Below, piece after piece: positions 48,044 to 57,645 of a stretch of 64,000 nucleotides of DNA. Position numbers and translations under genes: made by a program. Source of the DNA: Geomicrobium sp. JCM 19039 (GTDB lineage: Bacteria > Bacillota > Bacilli > Bacillales > Marinococcaceae); NCBI RefSeq assembly GCF_000698145.1, contig NZ_BAXB01000006.1, forward strand, positions 62,001-126,000. The letters run 5' to 3'. The notes below the pieces were generated by a model. That model saw nothing but the letters and a program-made list of their open reading frames with translations. It was not told where the DNA came from and did no database searches. The first letter of the stretch is position 1, and every line of letters begins with the position of its first letter.

Positions 48044-48330
48044 TTAAGGTGGTGATCTAGATCGCAAAACTCCTAAAATATTCCATCAAATTCCTGCCTT
48101 ATGGGGCGAGCGCGCGCGTTCAGGCAGTGAAAACGATCTAGATCGGTTAGTATTCGATCTAGATCGCAAAGTTTTGGGCGAAAACACCGGGTATAGCGCG
48201 ATCTAGATCGTTAAAATAGTGATCTAGATCACTATTTTAACGACGCACGTAGGGGCGTGGCTTGAGGTAACCTGAAGGATTCTGTCCACCAAACTCTTTG
48301 TTCTTTCGGTGTCTTGATTTTACTTGTGCG

Positions 48331-50428
48331 TTACTCCATTTCTAGCTCTTCACTTGTAAACCAACGTTTGAGTTTGTCCATTAGTTTATCTTTTTCTTTG
48401 CGGACTTCTTCTTTCGCTTCTTCCGCATCCAATACATCGTCTTCAATGTACTCTGTGCAAGACTGATCTGGTGCGGTTTTTTTCATGAAGGCTACGGTAT
48501 AGGATGGACCGCAAGCTTCGTCGCCGAGCAGACCGGTTTCGAGGTCAATGTCGACGTTTTCGACGCCGCGGGGCAACTGAAAGTCTTGCTTTAGTTCGCC
48601 ATCGAGACTCGCTTCTAATGACTGAACCCAAATGCGTTTAGCGATTTGCCCGTACTTTTTATGGTCGAGCGGCGTATTGTCATCAAAGCGACCCAGACGC
48701 CGGTGATGAGGTTTGGCGTGTAGCCGATCATCCAATTATCGTTAGGTGTACTGCCGCTCTTTCCTGCTGCGGGGCGCTGTAGCAAGTGAGAGATAGAATG
48801 CCCTGTTACGGAAGTATAATCGTTCATTTGCGGGTTAAAGATTTGCTTCATCATGCTCGTCATCATGTAGGCGTACCGTTCGTCATAAACTTGTTCGCGC
48901 TCGGGTTCGGTCTCTAGCAACACATTTCCACTTGCGTCTTCTACACGTTCAATGAGGCGAGGGGTTACACGTGCGCCACCGTTCGCGAATGGACTATATG
49001 CATTGGTGATCTCCATGATGCCGACATCTGAGGCACCGAGCGCAAGGGACATATTCGGAGCGAGCGGGCTTTGTATGCCTGCTGTCTCGGCAGCTTCAAT
49101 GAGCGACTCAGGTTCTTGTAGAACGTGCGTTTTTACGGCGTATATGTTGTCGGAGTATGCAAGTGCTTGCACGAGTGTAATAAAGTCATTCGCATAGATT
49201 TCACCATAGTTCCCCGCTCGTAACGTTCTTCGCCATCGGGATGAGGAAAGGACGTCGGTTCACTTCGCAACATCGTCGCTGGTGTGAAACCGTTGGACAA
49301 CGCTGCATAATATAAGAATGGCTTAAAGGTGGAACCTGGTGCGCGTCTTGCATCATATGCGCGATTGTACGGGCTCGTTTCGTAATCTGTACCGCCAACC
49401 ATCGCTTTTACATCACCGGTTTCAGGGTCAATGCTCACGACTGCGGTTTGCAAAGGCTCATTGTCAGGCATTTCTAAGTCCACGTAAGTTTCAGCGGCGT
49501 TTTGAATGGTTGTGTCGAGCGTCGTATAAATGTTCAGTCCACCTGCTTCGACAATCCCTGGATCCAAATCATAACGTTCGATTAACTCCCGCTCTACTAC
49601 ATCTTGAAAGTAAGGGGCGACTGTATCTTGTTCCTGTGTCGCTTCTGCATATTCGATCGGGGTATTGATTGCTTGATCGTACGCTTCTACAGAAATGTAT
49701 CCTTCATCTTTCATCGCACCGAGAATCAATTCTTGACGGTCTTTGGCGCGTTCTGGATGGTTGTATGGCGAATAGTATGAAGGGCCACGTGGCAAACCAG
49801 CAAGAAGCGCTGCTTGTTCTAAGCTTAACTCTGCAGCAGGTACGTCAAAATACTGCTCGGCCGCCCTTTCAATGCCATAAGCGCCGTGTCCGAAGTTGAT
49901 CGTGTTCACATAGCCTTCCAAAATGTCTTCTTTTGAGACATGCCACTCTAAGCGTAAGGCGTATAACGCTTCGCGTGCTTTTCGATCCCACGTTTTGTCG
50001 TGGTTTAGAAAAAGGTTACGGGCATATTGTTGTGTAATTGTACTTGCTCCTTGCGAGCGGGACATCGTTTGCACATTTTTTAAAACGGCCGCGCCAATTC
50101 GCATATAATCGAATCCGTGATGGTCATAAAACTTGCGGTCTTCAACGGCTACAAAGGCATCCAACACATAGGGGGATACGTCTTCGATGTCTGCCCAATT
50201 TCTTTGATGACCTTGCCTCGTCTCATTAATGACCTCATCATTGGCATCATAAATGAACGTTGACTGGGACACTTGAAGGGGCGGCGGCCCTAAAAAGAAT
50301 GTGTACAAGAAAACTAATAAAAGTCCCGATGCCCCAACAATTGCAGAAATCATTGCAGTACGAAAGAACAATTTGAATAGAAAACGGCGTCGTCTCTTTC
50401 TCTGACTGCGTCTTGTTGCAATCTGCAC
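48331..50428 (-). CDS. pbpG: Class A penicillin-binding protein, PbpG/PBP2d-like (frameshifted twice)
   Basis: Bifunctional peptidoglycan synthase, in B. subtilis active in spore wall synthesis. GTG 50428 (AAAGAGGTG upstream). Basic N-terminus, one membrane helix (ISAIVGASGLLLVFLYTFF), glycosyltransferase domain (VAVEDRKFYDHHGFD, QGASTITQQYARNLFL, EGYVNTINFGHGAYG), then transpeptidase with STFK, SDN and KSGST motifs. Breaks near 49212 (GCGGGGAAC needs one base) and 48690 (GTCGCTT needs GGC). Restored length ~700 residues versus 691 in B. subtilis. Placement after the ywh block agrees with pbpG (ywhE). Confidence 0.9.
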
Positions 50429-50512
50429 GACCAGCACCTCTTTTGATATAATAATAGATGCTAATCAGTGTCGGTATTTAAAGCGAATATTAAACATCAG
50501 GAGAGGATTATT

Positions 50513-51044
50513 TTGGAAAAATGGACGACCATTTCGCGAGAGGATCTCCATATCGCTCCACGATTTGGAAATGTTGTGAAAGAGCACGTTAAAATGTCGA
50601 ATGGTTTTGAAATAAAAGAATATATCATAAATGAATACCTGACTGGGTAAATGCAGTTGTGATCACAAAGGATAACCGAGTCGTACTCGTCAACCAGTAC
50701 CGTCATGCAGGAGGACGAGCGTTTTTTGAGGTGCCTGCAGGGATGAAAGAAGCGGGAGAAACGAATGAAGAGGCAATCGCTCGGGAAGTGAAAGAGGAAA
50801 CAGGTATATGTCTACGAAAGCACCGGTTTACCTTGGCAGTTATTATACAAATCCTGCCGTGGCGACAAACCAAATCCACTCCTACTTAATTACGGATGCG
50901 ACAGAAGGTGAGAGGCAATTGGACGAAGGCGAAGTGTTGGATGTGCACGTGTTGTCGTGGGAAGAAGTAGAGCAGCTCGGCCTCACACAAATGTTTTCCG
51001 TTCTTGCGCTTATGCTTGCCAAACAAAAACGGGAAGCTCTCTAG
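50513..51044 (+). CDS. nudF: NUDIX hydrolase, ADP-ribose pyrophosphatase-like (frameshifted twice)
   Basis: Hydrolyses a nucleoside diphosphate derivative, probably ADP-ribose. TTG 50513 after GGAGAGG. The complete Nudix box is GMKEAGETNEEAIAREVKEETG, preceded by VVLVNQYRHAGGRAFFEVPA, which is typical of ADPRase. Breaks near 50638 (CC to CCC gives EYPDWVNAVVITKDN) and 50803 (GG to GGG gives ETGYMSTKAPVYLGSYYTNP). Restored length ~177 residues. Its stop overlaps that of the convergent shikimate kinase gene. Confidence 0.85.
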
Positions 51045-51588
51045 TCGTAGAGCTCCCACGATGTCTTAAGTGAAGAGATAAGGTAATCACTCACTTCTTC
51101 AATGTCAAGATGGTCGGTTCGAAACTTGGAATTATGATCGGCATAAATGCCTTGACGTTTATGAAATAGCTCTTCAATTTCTTCAATGGATCGTCCTTGG
51201 AGGACGGGGCGGCTTGCGACTAATAAACTGAGTCGCTCTTTCCACGCATCCCACGAAAGATCTAAAAATAAAACGATGCAGTTCTCAAGACAGTGGTCCC
51301 GAATGTCTGGTTCATAAACGCTCCACCACCGACGGAGATGATCTTTAGCGGCTGTGTGCTCAAACGAGTAATCATTTCTTTCTCTTTTGCTCGAAACGTC
51401 TCTTCTCCGTGCACGCGAAAGATTTCGGTTACTGGCATTCCGTATTCTTTTTCAATTTCTTCGTCAATATCAATAAAGTCGCGGTATAACTTCTTTGCAA
51501 CCCGTTCTCCAATCGTCGTTTTTCCTGACCCCATAAAGCCAATAAAAACGATGCTTTTTTCTCGATATGACCGTGGTTTTTGACTCAT
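51041..51588 (-). CDS. aroK: Shikimate kinase (frameshifted)
   Basis: Phosphorylates shikimate at the 3-hydroxyl. Walker A FIGFMGSGKTTIG, shikimate-binding DIDEEIEKEYG and FRAKEKE, GGGAFMN. One missing G near 51307 interrupts the frame; after repair it continues QDIRDHCLENCIVLFLDLSWDAWKERL, the lid RPVLQGRSIEEIEELFHKRQGIYADH and stops at 51041, ~183 residues (B. subtilis 186). The stop codons of this gene and the NUDIX gene overlap tail to tail, within a GGGAGCTCTACG / GAGAGCTTCCC hairpin. Confidence 0.88.
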
Positions 51589-51685
51589 CGCTTTTCGCTA
51601 CCCTTCTTAGAAATTCGCTATTGTTTATTGTACCAAATGACAGCTCTCCACTGGTGCTTTTTTCGGAATCATTTCATAATATTGA

Positions 51686-51715
51686 TTGACATGTATACTA
51701 GTATGCGCTTACAAT
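51686..51715 (+). promoter_or_regulatory. gntR-type gene promoter with embedded operator
   Basis: TTGACA (51686-51691), 18 bases, TACAAT (51710-51715). In the spacer lies the palindrome ATACTAGTAT (51695-51704), within TGTATACTAGTATG. The same palindrome precedes the next gene cluster at 52488, which suggests that it is the regulator's own operator. Confidence 0.7.
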
Positions 51716-51745
51716 TTTCTTAATTCAAACGCAAGAAGGTGAATT

Positions 51746-52445
51746 ATGACAGATCTAACCTTTCCAAGGAAAACGCTAGGTACAGAAATTTACCGTTATT
51801 TGTATAACGAAGTCATTACGTTGAAGTATAAACGGGCAAATGATTTCAGAAAATGAACTTGCGCAAGTACTCGGTGTGAGTCGGACACCGATACGCGAAG
51901 CCATTCGTTTGCTCTCATCTGAAGGGTTTTTACGCGTCATCCCTCAAAAAGGAATCCAGGTGGAATACATTTCTTTTTCGAAAGTTAAAGAAGCCTACCA
52001 AGTGCGGGAAAGTTTGGAGCGGACCGCATTTCGGCAAGTCGCGGAAACTTGGAATCCGAATACAGACGAGACAAAACGCCATAAAAAAGCGGTACTTGAG
52101 GTGATTGAAAAACAACGTGAATCCGCGTCTACTGGCGATCTTGAGCAATTTTATCATTATGATGAAGTGTATCATGACAAGATTCTAGAAATCTCCGGAA
52201 ATGAAACATTAAGTGCATATGTAAGACAAGTTCGTGGGCATGTGAATCGCATGCGTTACCTTGAATTTTATGAGACTCAAGAAACGGACCGTATTATTGA
52301 AGATCATGAAAAGATGTTTCAGTTTATTGAAGAAAATCAAGTTGAATCGTTAGATAAAAAGCTGACCGATCATCTTGATAACATTTGGTCTTACTATGAT
52401 TACATTTTCGAGAAATATCCGGAGTACTTTGCTGGGCGACGATAA
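51746..52445 (+). CDS. GntR family (FadR/FCD) transcriptional regulator (frameshifted)
   Basis: Likely ligand-responsive repressor of the downstream pathway. ATG 51746 (AAGAAGGTG). N-terminal winged helix: LGTEIYRYLYNEVITLKY, then after the break MISENELAQVLGVSRTPIREAIRLLSSEGFLRVIPQKGIQV; FCD ligand domain from ~85 (RESLERTAFRQVAE, FHYHDEVYHDKI-like, LVDHLDNI-type C-terminus). The break near 51834 (AAACGGGCAA) is repaired by adding two bases (AAACCGGGGCAA, giving KPGQMIS). Restored length ~233 residues. Confidence 0.85.
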
Positions 52446-52487
52446 CGGGTATTTTTTATCGTCGTTTGCAACGGCACCTCAACTTGT

Positions 52488-52497
52488 ATACTAGTAT
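52488..52497 (+). promoter_or_regulatory. Second copy of the GntR operator palindrome
   Basis: ATACTAGTAT within TTGTATACTAGTATCAC, 18 bases before the start codon of the Gfo/Idh gene and just ahead of its AAAGGAGCG. Identical core to the site in the regulator's own promoter. Confidence 0.65.
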
Positions 52498-52515
52498 CAC
52501 AAAGGAGCGAACGTT

Positions 52516-53543
52516 ATGAAGAGAATTGCTGTTTTAGGGATGAATCATGGGTATACCTTTGCGAAAGATTTGCAGGAAATGGACAATGGCCTGCTCGTTG
52601 CTGTGGCAGGTAGGGGAGAAACTGATAAACGAAGAGCAAAAGAATTAGGTGTTCCACTGTATGAAAATTACGAAGAGCTTATGGATTCAGAAGAACTTGA
52701 CGGTGTCATCATTGCACTGCCAAACCGTTTACACAAACAAGCGGTTCAATTAGCTGCTGACAAAGGCATTGTGCCTCTTGTTGAGAAGCCGATTGCAACC
52801 GATGCTGAAGAAGCGATGGAAATGATTGCATATTGTGCGGCGAAAGAAGTGCCGTTACTCATCGGCCATCATCGTCGTCATTCGGCAAAGATGCAACAGT
52901 TAAAAACGATCATTCAGTCTGGAGTCATCGGTGAGCTCGTTGGCGGCAATTTACTTTTTGTACTAGCCAAAGACCGTCCGTATTTCCAAGAAGAATGGCG
53001 TGTCACTAAAGGAGGCGGCCCCTTACTCATAAACGGCATACATGATATTGATAACTTAAGATACGCCACCGGTCTTACAATTGAAGCGGTTTACGCGGTG
53101 ACTCGTAATCTCGGTCGAGGTCATCAAGTTGAAGATACGGCTTCAATGATATTAGAGGCTTCAAATGGTGCAACGTTTAACTATTTTATTTCCGATGGAA
53201 CACCGGCTCCGTGGTCATATGAATTTACGGCAAAGGAAAATCCAAAGTATACCTTTTATGAGGAAGATTGTTATCACTTTTTTGGCACTCGTGGAGCATT
53301 GCTTTCCCGAGTATGCGCGTGTTTACGTACGAGGAAGACACCTATGGTTGGGAATACCCTTTAAGCGAAGCGAGTGAACAGCCGATGGATAATGATCCAA
53401 TGCAAGCAGAATTAGCACACTTTATTCGTGTCATTGAAGGTGAAGAACAACCACTCGTTACCGGTGAAGAAGGCATGCAAACGTTGAAGGTGCTCGAGGC
53501 CATTCAAACGAGTGTAAAGGAAAAACGCAGAGTGGTCATCTAA
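52516..53543 (+). CDS. Gfo/Idh/MocA family oxidoreductase (frameshifted)
   Basis: NAD(P)-dependent dehydrogenase of sugars, cyclitols or related acids. Rossmann start RIAVLGMNHGYTFAK, GRGETDKRRAKELGVP, the conserved catalytic-site block PLVEKPIATDAEEA (Lys in EKP), and GGGPLLINGIHDIDNLRYATG carrying the second catalytic residues (D/H). The frame breaks near 53301 (TTGCTT needs GG); repair gives GTRGALAFPSMRVFTYEEDTYGW. Restored length ~342 residues. AAAGGAGCG before ATG; first gene of the presumed operon, directly behind the GntR operator. Confidence 0.87.
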
Positions 53544-53577
53544 TCATCTATGGAATCGGCATGAGGGAGTGACTGAT

Positions 53578-54593
53578 ATGAAGGTTGCAACAAAGATTAT
53601 GAGCATGATGCTCTTGTTTCTTGTTTCTGGCTGTGCGTCTGTTGCCGAGTGGGACGATGAACCAAAATTAATGAGAATTGGTAATGCAACACCTGATGAT
53701 CGTTCCTTAAGTCAAGCGATGTTTGCTTTTGCAGATCAAGTAGAAGAAGAAACGAACGGATCGATAAAGGTGGATGTGTTCACGAACAGTCAGCTTGGTG
53801 GAGACCGGGAGTTGCTTGAAGGTATGCAATTAAATACAGTCCAAGGGGCGACCATATCCACAGGTCCAATTGCACAATTCTCAGATTCATTTCATGTGTT
53901 TGATTTGCCATTTTTGTTTGCAGAGGAAGAAAGCGCTTACCGAGTGTTGGATAGTGAAATTGGTGAAAATGTACTTGCTGAGTTAGAACAAGAGAACATT
54001 ATTGGCCTCAATTTTTGGGAGAACGGGTTTCGAATGCTTAGTAACAACGTTCGAGAAGTTGAGACGCTTGAAGACATTCGCGGGTTAGATATTCGGACGT
54101 TAGAAAACCGCATCCATATGCAAATATGGACGGAGCTCGGGGCAAACCCGGTACCGATTAATTATGGTGAACTGTATATTGCTATGGAACAAGGACGGTA
54201 AACGGACAGGAAAATCCGGTTGGAAACGTCGTAAATAGCCACTTCTATGAAGTGCAGAATTTTTTAACGGAAACGAATCACATTTATAACGCAAGCCCGT
54301 TTATGGTGAGTAAGCCGTTTTGGGATTCGCTAACAGATGAGGAACGAGACATCATCGCCAATGCTTCTGAAGAAATCATGCACGAGCAACGAGAGGCGAA
54401 TCAGCAAGAGGCAGCGGACGGTATAGCGTTTGTTAAAGATCAAGGAATGACGGTTACGGAATTAAGTGATGACGAATTTGAACGATTAAGAGATGCCGTC
54501 GATCCAGTGTATGAACGTTTTCGTGAAACTTATGGCGGCGAAGTACTAGACGCCATAATGGACGCAGCTGAGCAACTAGAGGAGGGCGCATAA
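53578..54593 (+). CDS. dctP: TRAP transporter solute-binding protein DctP (frameshifted)
   Basis: Extracytoplasmic binding lipoprotein of a sodium-driven TRAP transporter for organic acids. Lipobox LVSGC (Cys ~20); DctP fold with LGGDRELLEGMQLNTVQGATI, FDLPFLF, the Arg-containing LGLNFWENGFRMLSN-type segment and IRGLDIRTLENRIHMQIWTELGANPVPINYGELYIAM. Breaks near 54195 (GGACGG needs AA), after which GTVNGQENPVGNVVNSHFYEVQ restores the canonical region. About 338 residues. The usual Arg that pairs with the carboxylate is present (DIRTLEN), so an organic acid ligand is likely. Confidence 0.88.
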
Positions 54594-54594
54594 A

Positions 54595-55149
54595 GTGAAT
54601 GTGATTCGTTGGCTCGACCGCTATTTTGAAGAAAGCCTAATGGTCATCATATTTACAGTGATGGTCGCTTCTATATCTGCACAAGTGTTCATGCGTTTCG
54701 TGTTTGAGTCCTCGTTTGGTTGGTCAGAAGAATTGGCTCGTTATTGTTTTATTTGGATGATCTTTCTCGGAGTAAGTTATGCCGTGAAAAAGCAACGGCA
54801 CATTCGGGTAGACGCCCTTCTCCTCGTCTTAAAAGAACGAGCGGGTGTGTATTTGAACATTTTCACAAATGTCATCTTTCTAGGATTTGCCCTCTTCCTT
54901 TTCGTATATGGAGGCAGAATTGTTTCAATAATTTTTGATTTTGGACAGTTGTCCCCGGCTTTAGAGGTAGAAATGGGTTGGGTGTATTTAGCTGTTCCTG
55001 TTGGAATGGCCTTGACTGCAATTCGAATCGTGCAACAGCTCATCGCGCAAATTAAGTACCTCCTTGGTAAAGGTGAGCAAGATGCCGATTCCAACGGCTC
55101 ATTTTCAGCGAATGAAGAGGATGCGATGAAAGGAGGCAGCCATTCATGA
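54595..55149 (+). CDS. dctQ: TRAP transporter small permease DctQ
   Basis: 184 residues with four membrane helices: ESLMVIIFTVMVASISAQVFMRFVF, WSEELARYCFIWMIFLGVSYAVKK, IFTNVIFLGFALFLFVYGG and GWVYLAVPVGMALTAIRIV, the standard DctQ pattern, with a charged C-terminal tail. GTG start directly after the dctP stop (1 base gap) with AGAGGAGGG inside dctP. It overlaps dctM by 4 bases. Confidence 0.92.
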   Translation: MNVIRWLDRYFEESLMVIIFTVMVASISAQVFMRFVFESSFGWSEELARYCFIWMIFLGVSYAVKKQRHIRVDALLLVLKERAGVYLNIFTNVIFLGFALFLFVYGGRIVSIIFDFGQLSPALEVEMGWVYLAVPVGMALTAIRIVQQLIAQIKYLLGKGEQDADSNGSFSANEEDAMKGGSHS

Positions 55150-56421
55150 CCGCTGTTGTCTTATTTGTTAGTTTTTTCGTGCTTATTTTACTTAGTGTAC
55201 CGATTGGGGTAGCACTCGGTGTGTCCTCGCTCTTTGCTCTACTGTTCGCAGGCACGATGCCGCTCGACTTTTTAGCTCAGAATATGGTCACATCGGTAGA
55301 CTCCTTTCCCATTATGGCCGTACCCTTCTTTATTCTTGCTGGAGAAATTATGGGCAAGGGCGGTCTATCAAAACGATTATTTGCAGTTGCAGAATCGGTT
55401 GTAGGAAATCGTACCGGTGGGTTTGCAATGGCAACGATTATTACATGTTTGCTCTTTTCTGCGATTTCTGGTTCTGGACCGGCGACAGTCGCCGCTATCG
55501 GGGGCATGATGATCCCCGCTATGGTTCAGATGGGGTATGACAAACGCTTTACGACCGCACTCGTTGCAGCGGCAGGTGCACTTGGTGTCATCTTGCCTCC
55601 GAGCATTCCCATGATTGTTTATGGGGTCACTGCAGGTGCTTCGGTTGGTGACTTGTTTATTGCCGGTATTATTCCTGGAATTCTCGTCACCATCTCTCTC
55701 ATGCTGTATGCCTACATTTATGCCAAGCGTAAAGGATACAAAGGAAATGGCGAGCATTCTCATTCAAAAAATTTGGAGCTGCTTTATGGGATGCGAAGTG
55801 GGCATTGCTCGTCCCGATTATTATACTCGGCGGGATTTATAGCGGTTATTTCACACCGACGGAAGCGGCTGCTGTTGCGGTCATTTACGGCTGATTGCAG
55901 GGGTCGTTCTCTATAGGGAACTAAAAATAAGAGATTTGTATGCTATTTTACGAAACTCAGCGCTTACAACGGCTTCAATCTTATTCATTATCGGTGCAGC
56001 TACAGTATTTGGAACGATTATGACAATTGAACACATCCCAAGTCAGATCGCAAATGCAATGTTATCTGTTACAGAGAATCCGATCCTACTGATTCTAATT
56101 ATTACGGTAATGCTGTTAATTGTTGGCTGTTTTATGGACACGACAGCTGCGATTATCATTTTTACACCATTGTTGTTACCGGTTGGAATGGAACTTGGTT
56201 ATGACCCAATTCACTTCGGTATGATCATCATTTTAAACTTAGCTATCGGATTTATTACACCTCCGATTGGCGTGAATCTCTTTGTAGCTTCAGGTATTTC
56301 GGGTGTGTCGATCTTGTCACTGTCAAAAGCAGTTCTGCCTTTTATCGGTGTAATTTTAATTACGTTGTTTATTGTCATTTTCGTTCCAGAAATATCACTC
56401 TTCTTACTTGGAAGTGACTAA
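55146..56421 (+). CDS. dctM: TRAP transporter large permease DctM (frameshifted twice)
   Basis: Main transport subunit, 12 helices. Signature parts: [47 protein letters not shown] and [13 protein letters not shown]-terminal [19 protein letters not shown] and [20 protein letters not shown]. Breaks near 55772 (AATTTGG needs one [17 protein letters not shown]) and at 55891 (GGCTG needs [17 protein letters not shown]). Restored length ~426 residues. Completes the dctPQM set. Confidence 0.9.
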
Positions 56422-56435
56422 AGGAGGTCGATCCA

Positions 56436-56690
56436 ATGAGAGAAGCACAAATCATCACGATCCAACTTGATGAAAACCAGACAATCTTTGAATTGAGTCA
56501 TTGTTTGTCACGGTACAAATCCGAAGTGTTTGTCAAGAAACGCGTCGGTGGCGCCCTTTACGATGTAAACCTGAAAAGTGTGCTTGGGCTAATTAACTTG
56601 CAGTTGAAAAACGATGACGTTGTCACTGTATACGCCATAGGTCATGACAGTCGAGAGGCGGTCGAGGCGGCCGTAGACTTTCTATCATAA
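56436..56690 (+). CDS. HPr-like protein lacking the phosphorylatable histidine
   Basis: 84 residues with the HPr/Crh fold pattern; the best match is YDVNLKSVLGLINLQLKNDDVVTVYAIGHDSREAVEA against HPr VNLKSIMGVMSL...ITISASGADENDA. The regulatory Ser (HPr Ser46) is present as Ser48. The catalytic GIHARPA segment is replaced by QTIFELS, so no His15 equivalent exists; it cannot carry phosphate from EI in the PTS. Crh of B. subtilis also lacks the His (Gln) but keeps ARPA. AAAGGAGGTCG before ATG. It lies 14 bases after dctM, so it is probably a regulator or adaptor of this operon. Confidence 0.75.
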   Translation: MREAQIITIQLDENQTIFELSHCLSRYKSEVFVKKRVGGALYDVNLKSVLGLINLQLKNDDVVTVYAIGHDSREAVEAAVDFLS

Positions 56691-56706
56691 GAGGGGAGTG
56701 GCTCAA

Positions 56707-57540
56707 ATGAGCTATCAATATTCACTTGCACATCTCACCGCATTGGATTTAGCACCACCTGAGTTGACGTATACAGCTGCACGGGCAGGTTACGACTTCG
56801 TTAGTATTCGTCCGATTTATATGGGGCTGCCAAATGAACCGAATTACGATCTAGCAAATAAAAAGGAAATGTTTAGAGATACGAGAAAAGCTTTGCAGGA
56901 GACAGGTCTTGGGCTTCTTGATATTGAACTTGCCAAAATTAGCGACGGTACAGATCCAAAAGATTATGAACCCGCTTTTCATGTGGCGGCTGAACTTGGA
57001 GCAAAGCATGTTTTGAGTAGCATTTGGACGGATGATTCGGCTTTTGCGAAGGAGAGTTTTGCACAGCTCTGTGATTTAGCAAAACCGTACGGGTTGACAG
57101 TGGAGCTTGAGTTCGTACCGATTGCTTCTGTATCAACGTTACAAGGGGCTGTCGATGTACTCGAAGCCACAGAGCGAGAGAATGCAGGACTTATGATTGA
57201 TGCCCATCACTTCCACCGATCCAAAGACCGAGTTGAAGATTTAGACCGGGTGCCAAAAGAATGGTTCAGATATTTTCACCTATGCGATGCGATTGGTGAC
57301 ATCCCAACAGATCGGGATGAGATGACGAGAATTGTACGGGAAGAGCGATTGTATATTGGTGAGGGCGGCACAAACGTCGGGCAAGTTCTTGAACGAATTC
57401 CAAAGATTCCAATGTCGTTAGAAATGCCCCACCGTAAACGCACCGAAGAGCTCGGACATGAGGCGTTCGTTCGAAGATGTTTGCAGTCAGCAAAAACATT
57501 CATGGCTTCAATTGAAGCGGCAACCGCTCATCATAAATAA
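56707..57540 (+). CDS. Sugar phosphate isomerase/epimerase family TIM-barrel protein
   Basis: 277 residues, AP-endonuclease-2/xylose-isomerase-like barrel. Metal-ligand segments: the LLDIELAKI strand, VELEFVPIASV (Glu), GLMIDAHHFHRS (Asp, His), YFHLCDAIGD (His, Asp) and SLEMPHRKR (Glu). Family members include inosose dehydratase (IolE), 3-dehydroshikimate dehydratase (AsbF) and hydroxypyruvate isomerase, so the exact reaction is open. ATG 56707 is favoured over GTG 56698 because GAGGGGAG precedes it. Confidence 0.8.
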   Translation: MSYQYSLAHLTALDLAPPELTYTAARAGYDFVSIRPIYMGLPNEPNYDLANKKEMFRDTRKALQETGLGLLDIELAKISDGTDPKDYEPAFHVAAELGAKHVLSSIWTDDSAFAKESFAQLCDLAKPYGLTVELEFVPIASVSTLQGAVDVLEATERENAGLMIDAHHFHRSKDRVEDLDRVPKEWFRYFHLCDAIGDIPTDRDEMTRIVREERLYIGEGGTNVGQVLERIPKIPMSLEMPHRKRTEELGHEAFVRRCLQSAKTFMASIEAATAHHK

Positions 57541-57552
57541 AGCGTTTTCAAA

Positions 57553-57622
57553 TTGACATGCCGACCGTCCCGTTTTACAATAAAAGTACCATTAAATGAA
57601 ATTGTGTTCTATTAAACGGAAC
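57553..57622 (+). promoter_or_regulatory. iclR-type gene promoter and putative operator
   Basis: TTGACA (57553-57558), 17 bases, TACAAT (57576-57581): a near-consensus sigma-A promoter. Downstream of it GTTCTATTAAACGGAAC (57606-57622) is an imperfect dyad (GTTC...GAAC) of the size bound by IclR dimers. It divides the TRAP transport half from the catabolic half of the cluster. Confidence 0.65.
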
Positions 57623-57645
57623 TATTGTAAAGGGGCGGTTCTCAA

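Larger units (their letters stand above)
46925..48245. repeat. Array of GATCTAGATC palindromes with 26-bp direct repeats
   Basis: The 10-base palindrome GATCTAGATC (mostly as CGATCTAGATCG) occurs near 46931, 46973, 48051, 48129, 48150, 48200 and 48221, with a truncated copy at 46995 running into element C. A 26-base direct repeat (46978-47003 and 48037-48062) containing ATCGTTAAGGTGGTGATC brackets the two insertion-like elements. Blocks such as GCGAAAACACC(A/G)GGTAT recur on both sides. The whole 1.5 kb between the acylase and pbpG lacks a supported gene. Confidence 0.7.

Noticed and set aside
46925-48245. CRISPR array
   Set aside because: The palindromic repeats are only 10-12 bases, spacers vary from ~10 to ~70 bases, and no cas genes are present anywhere in the window.
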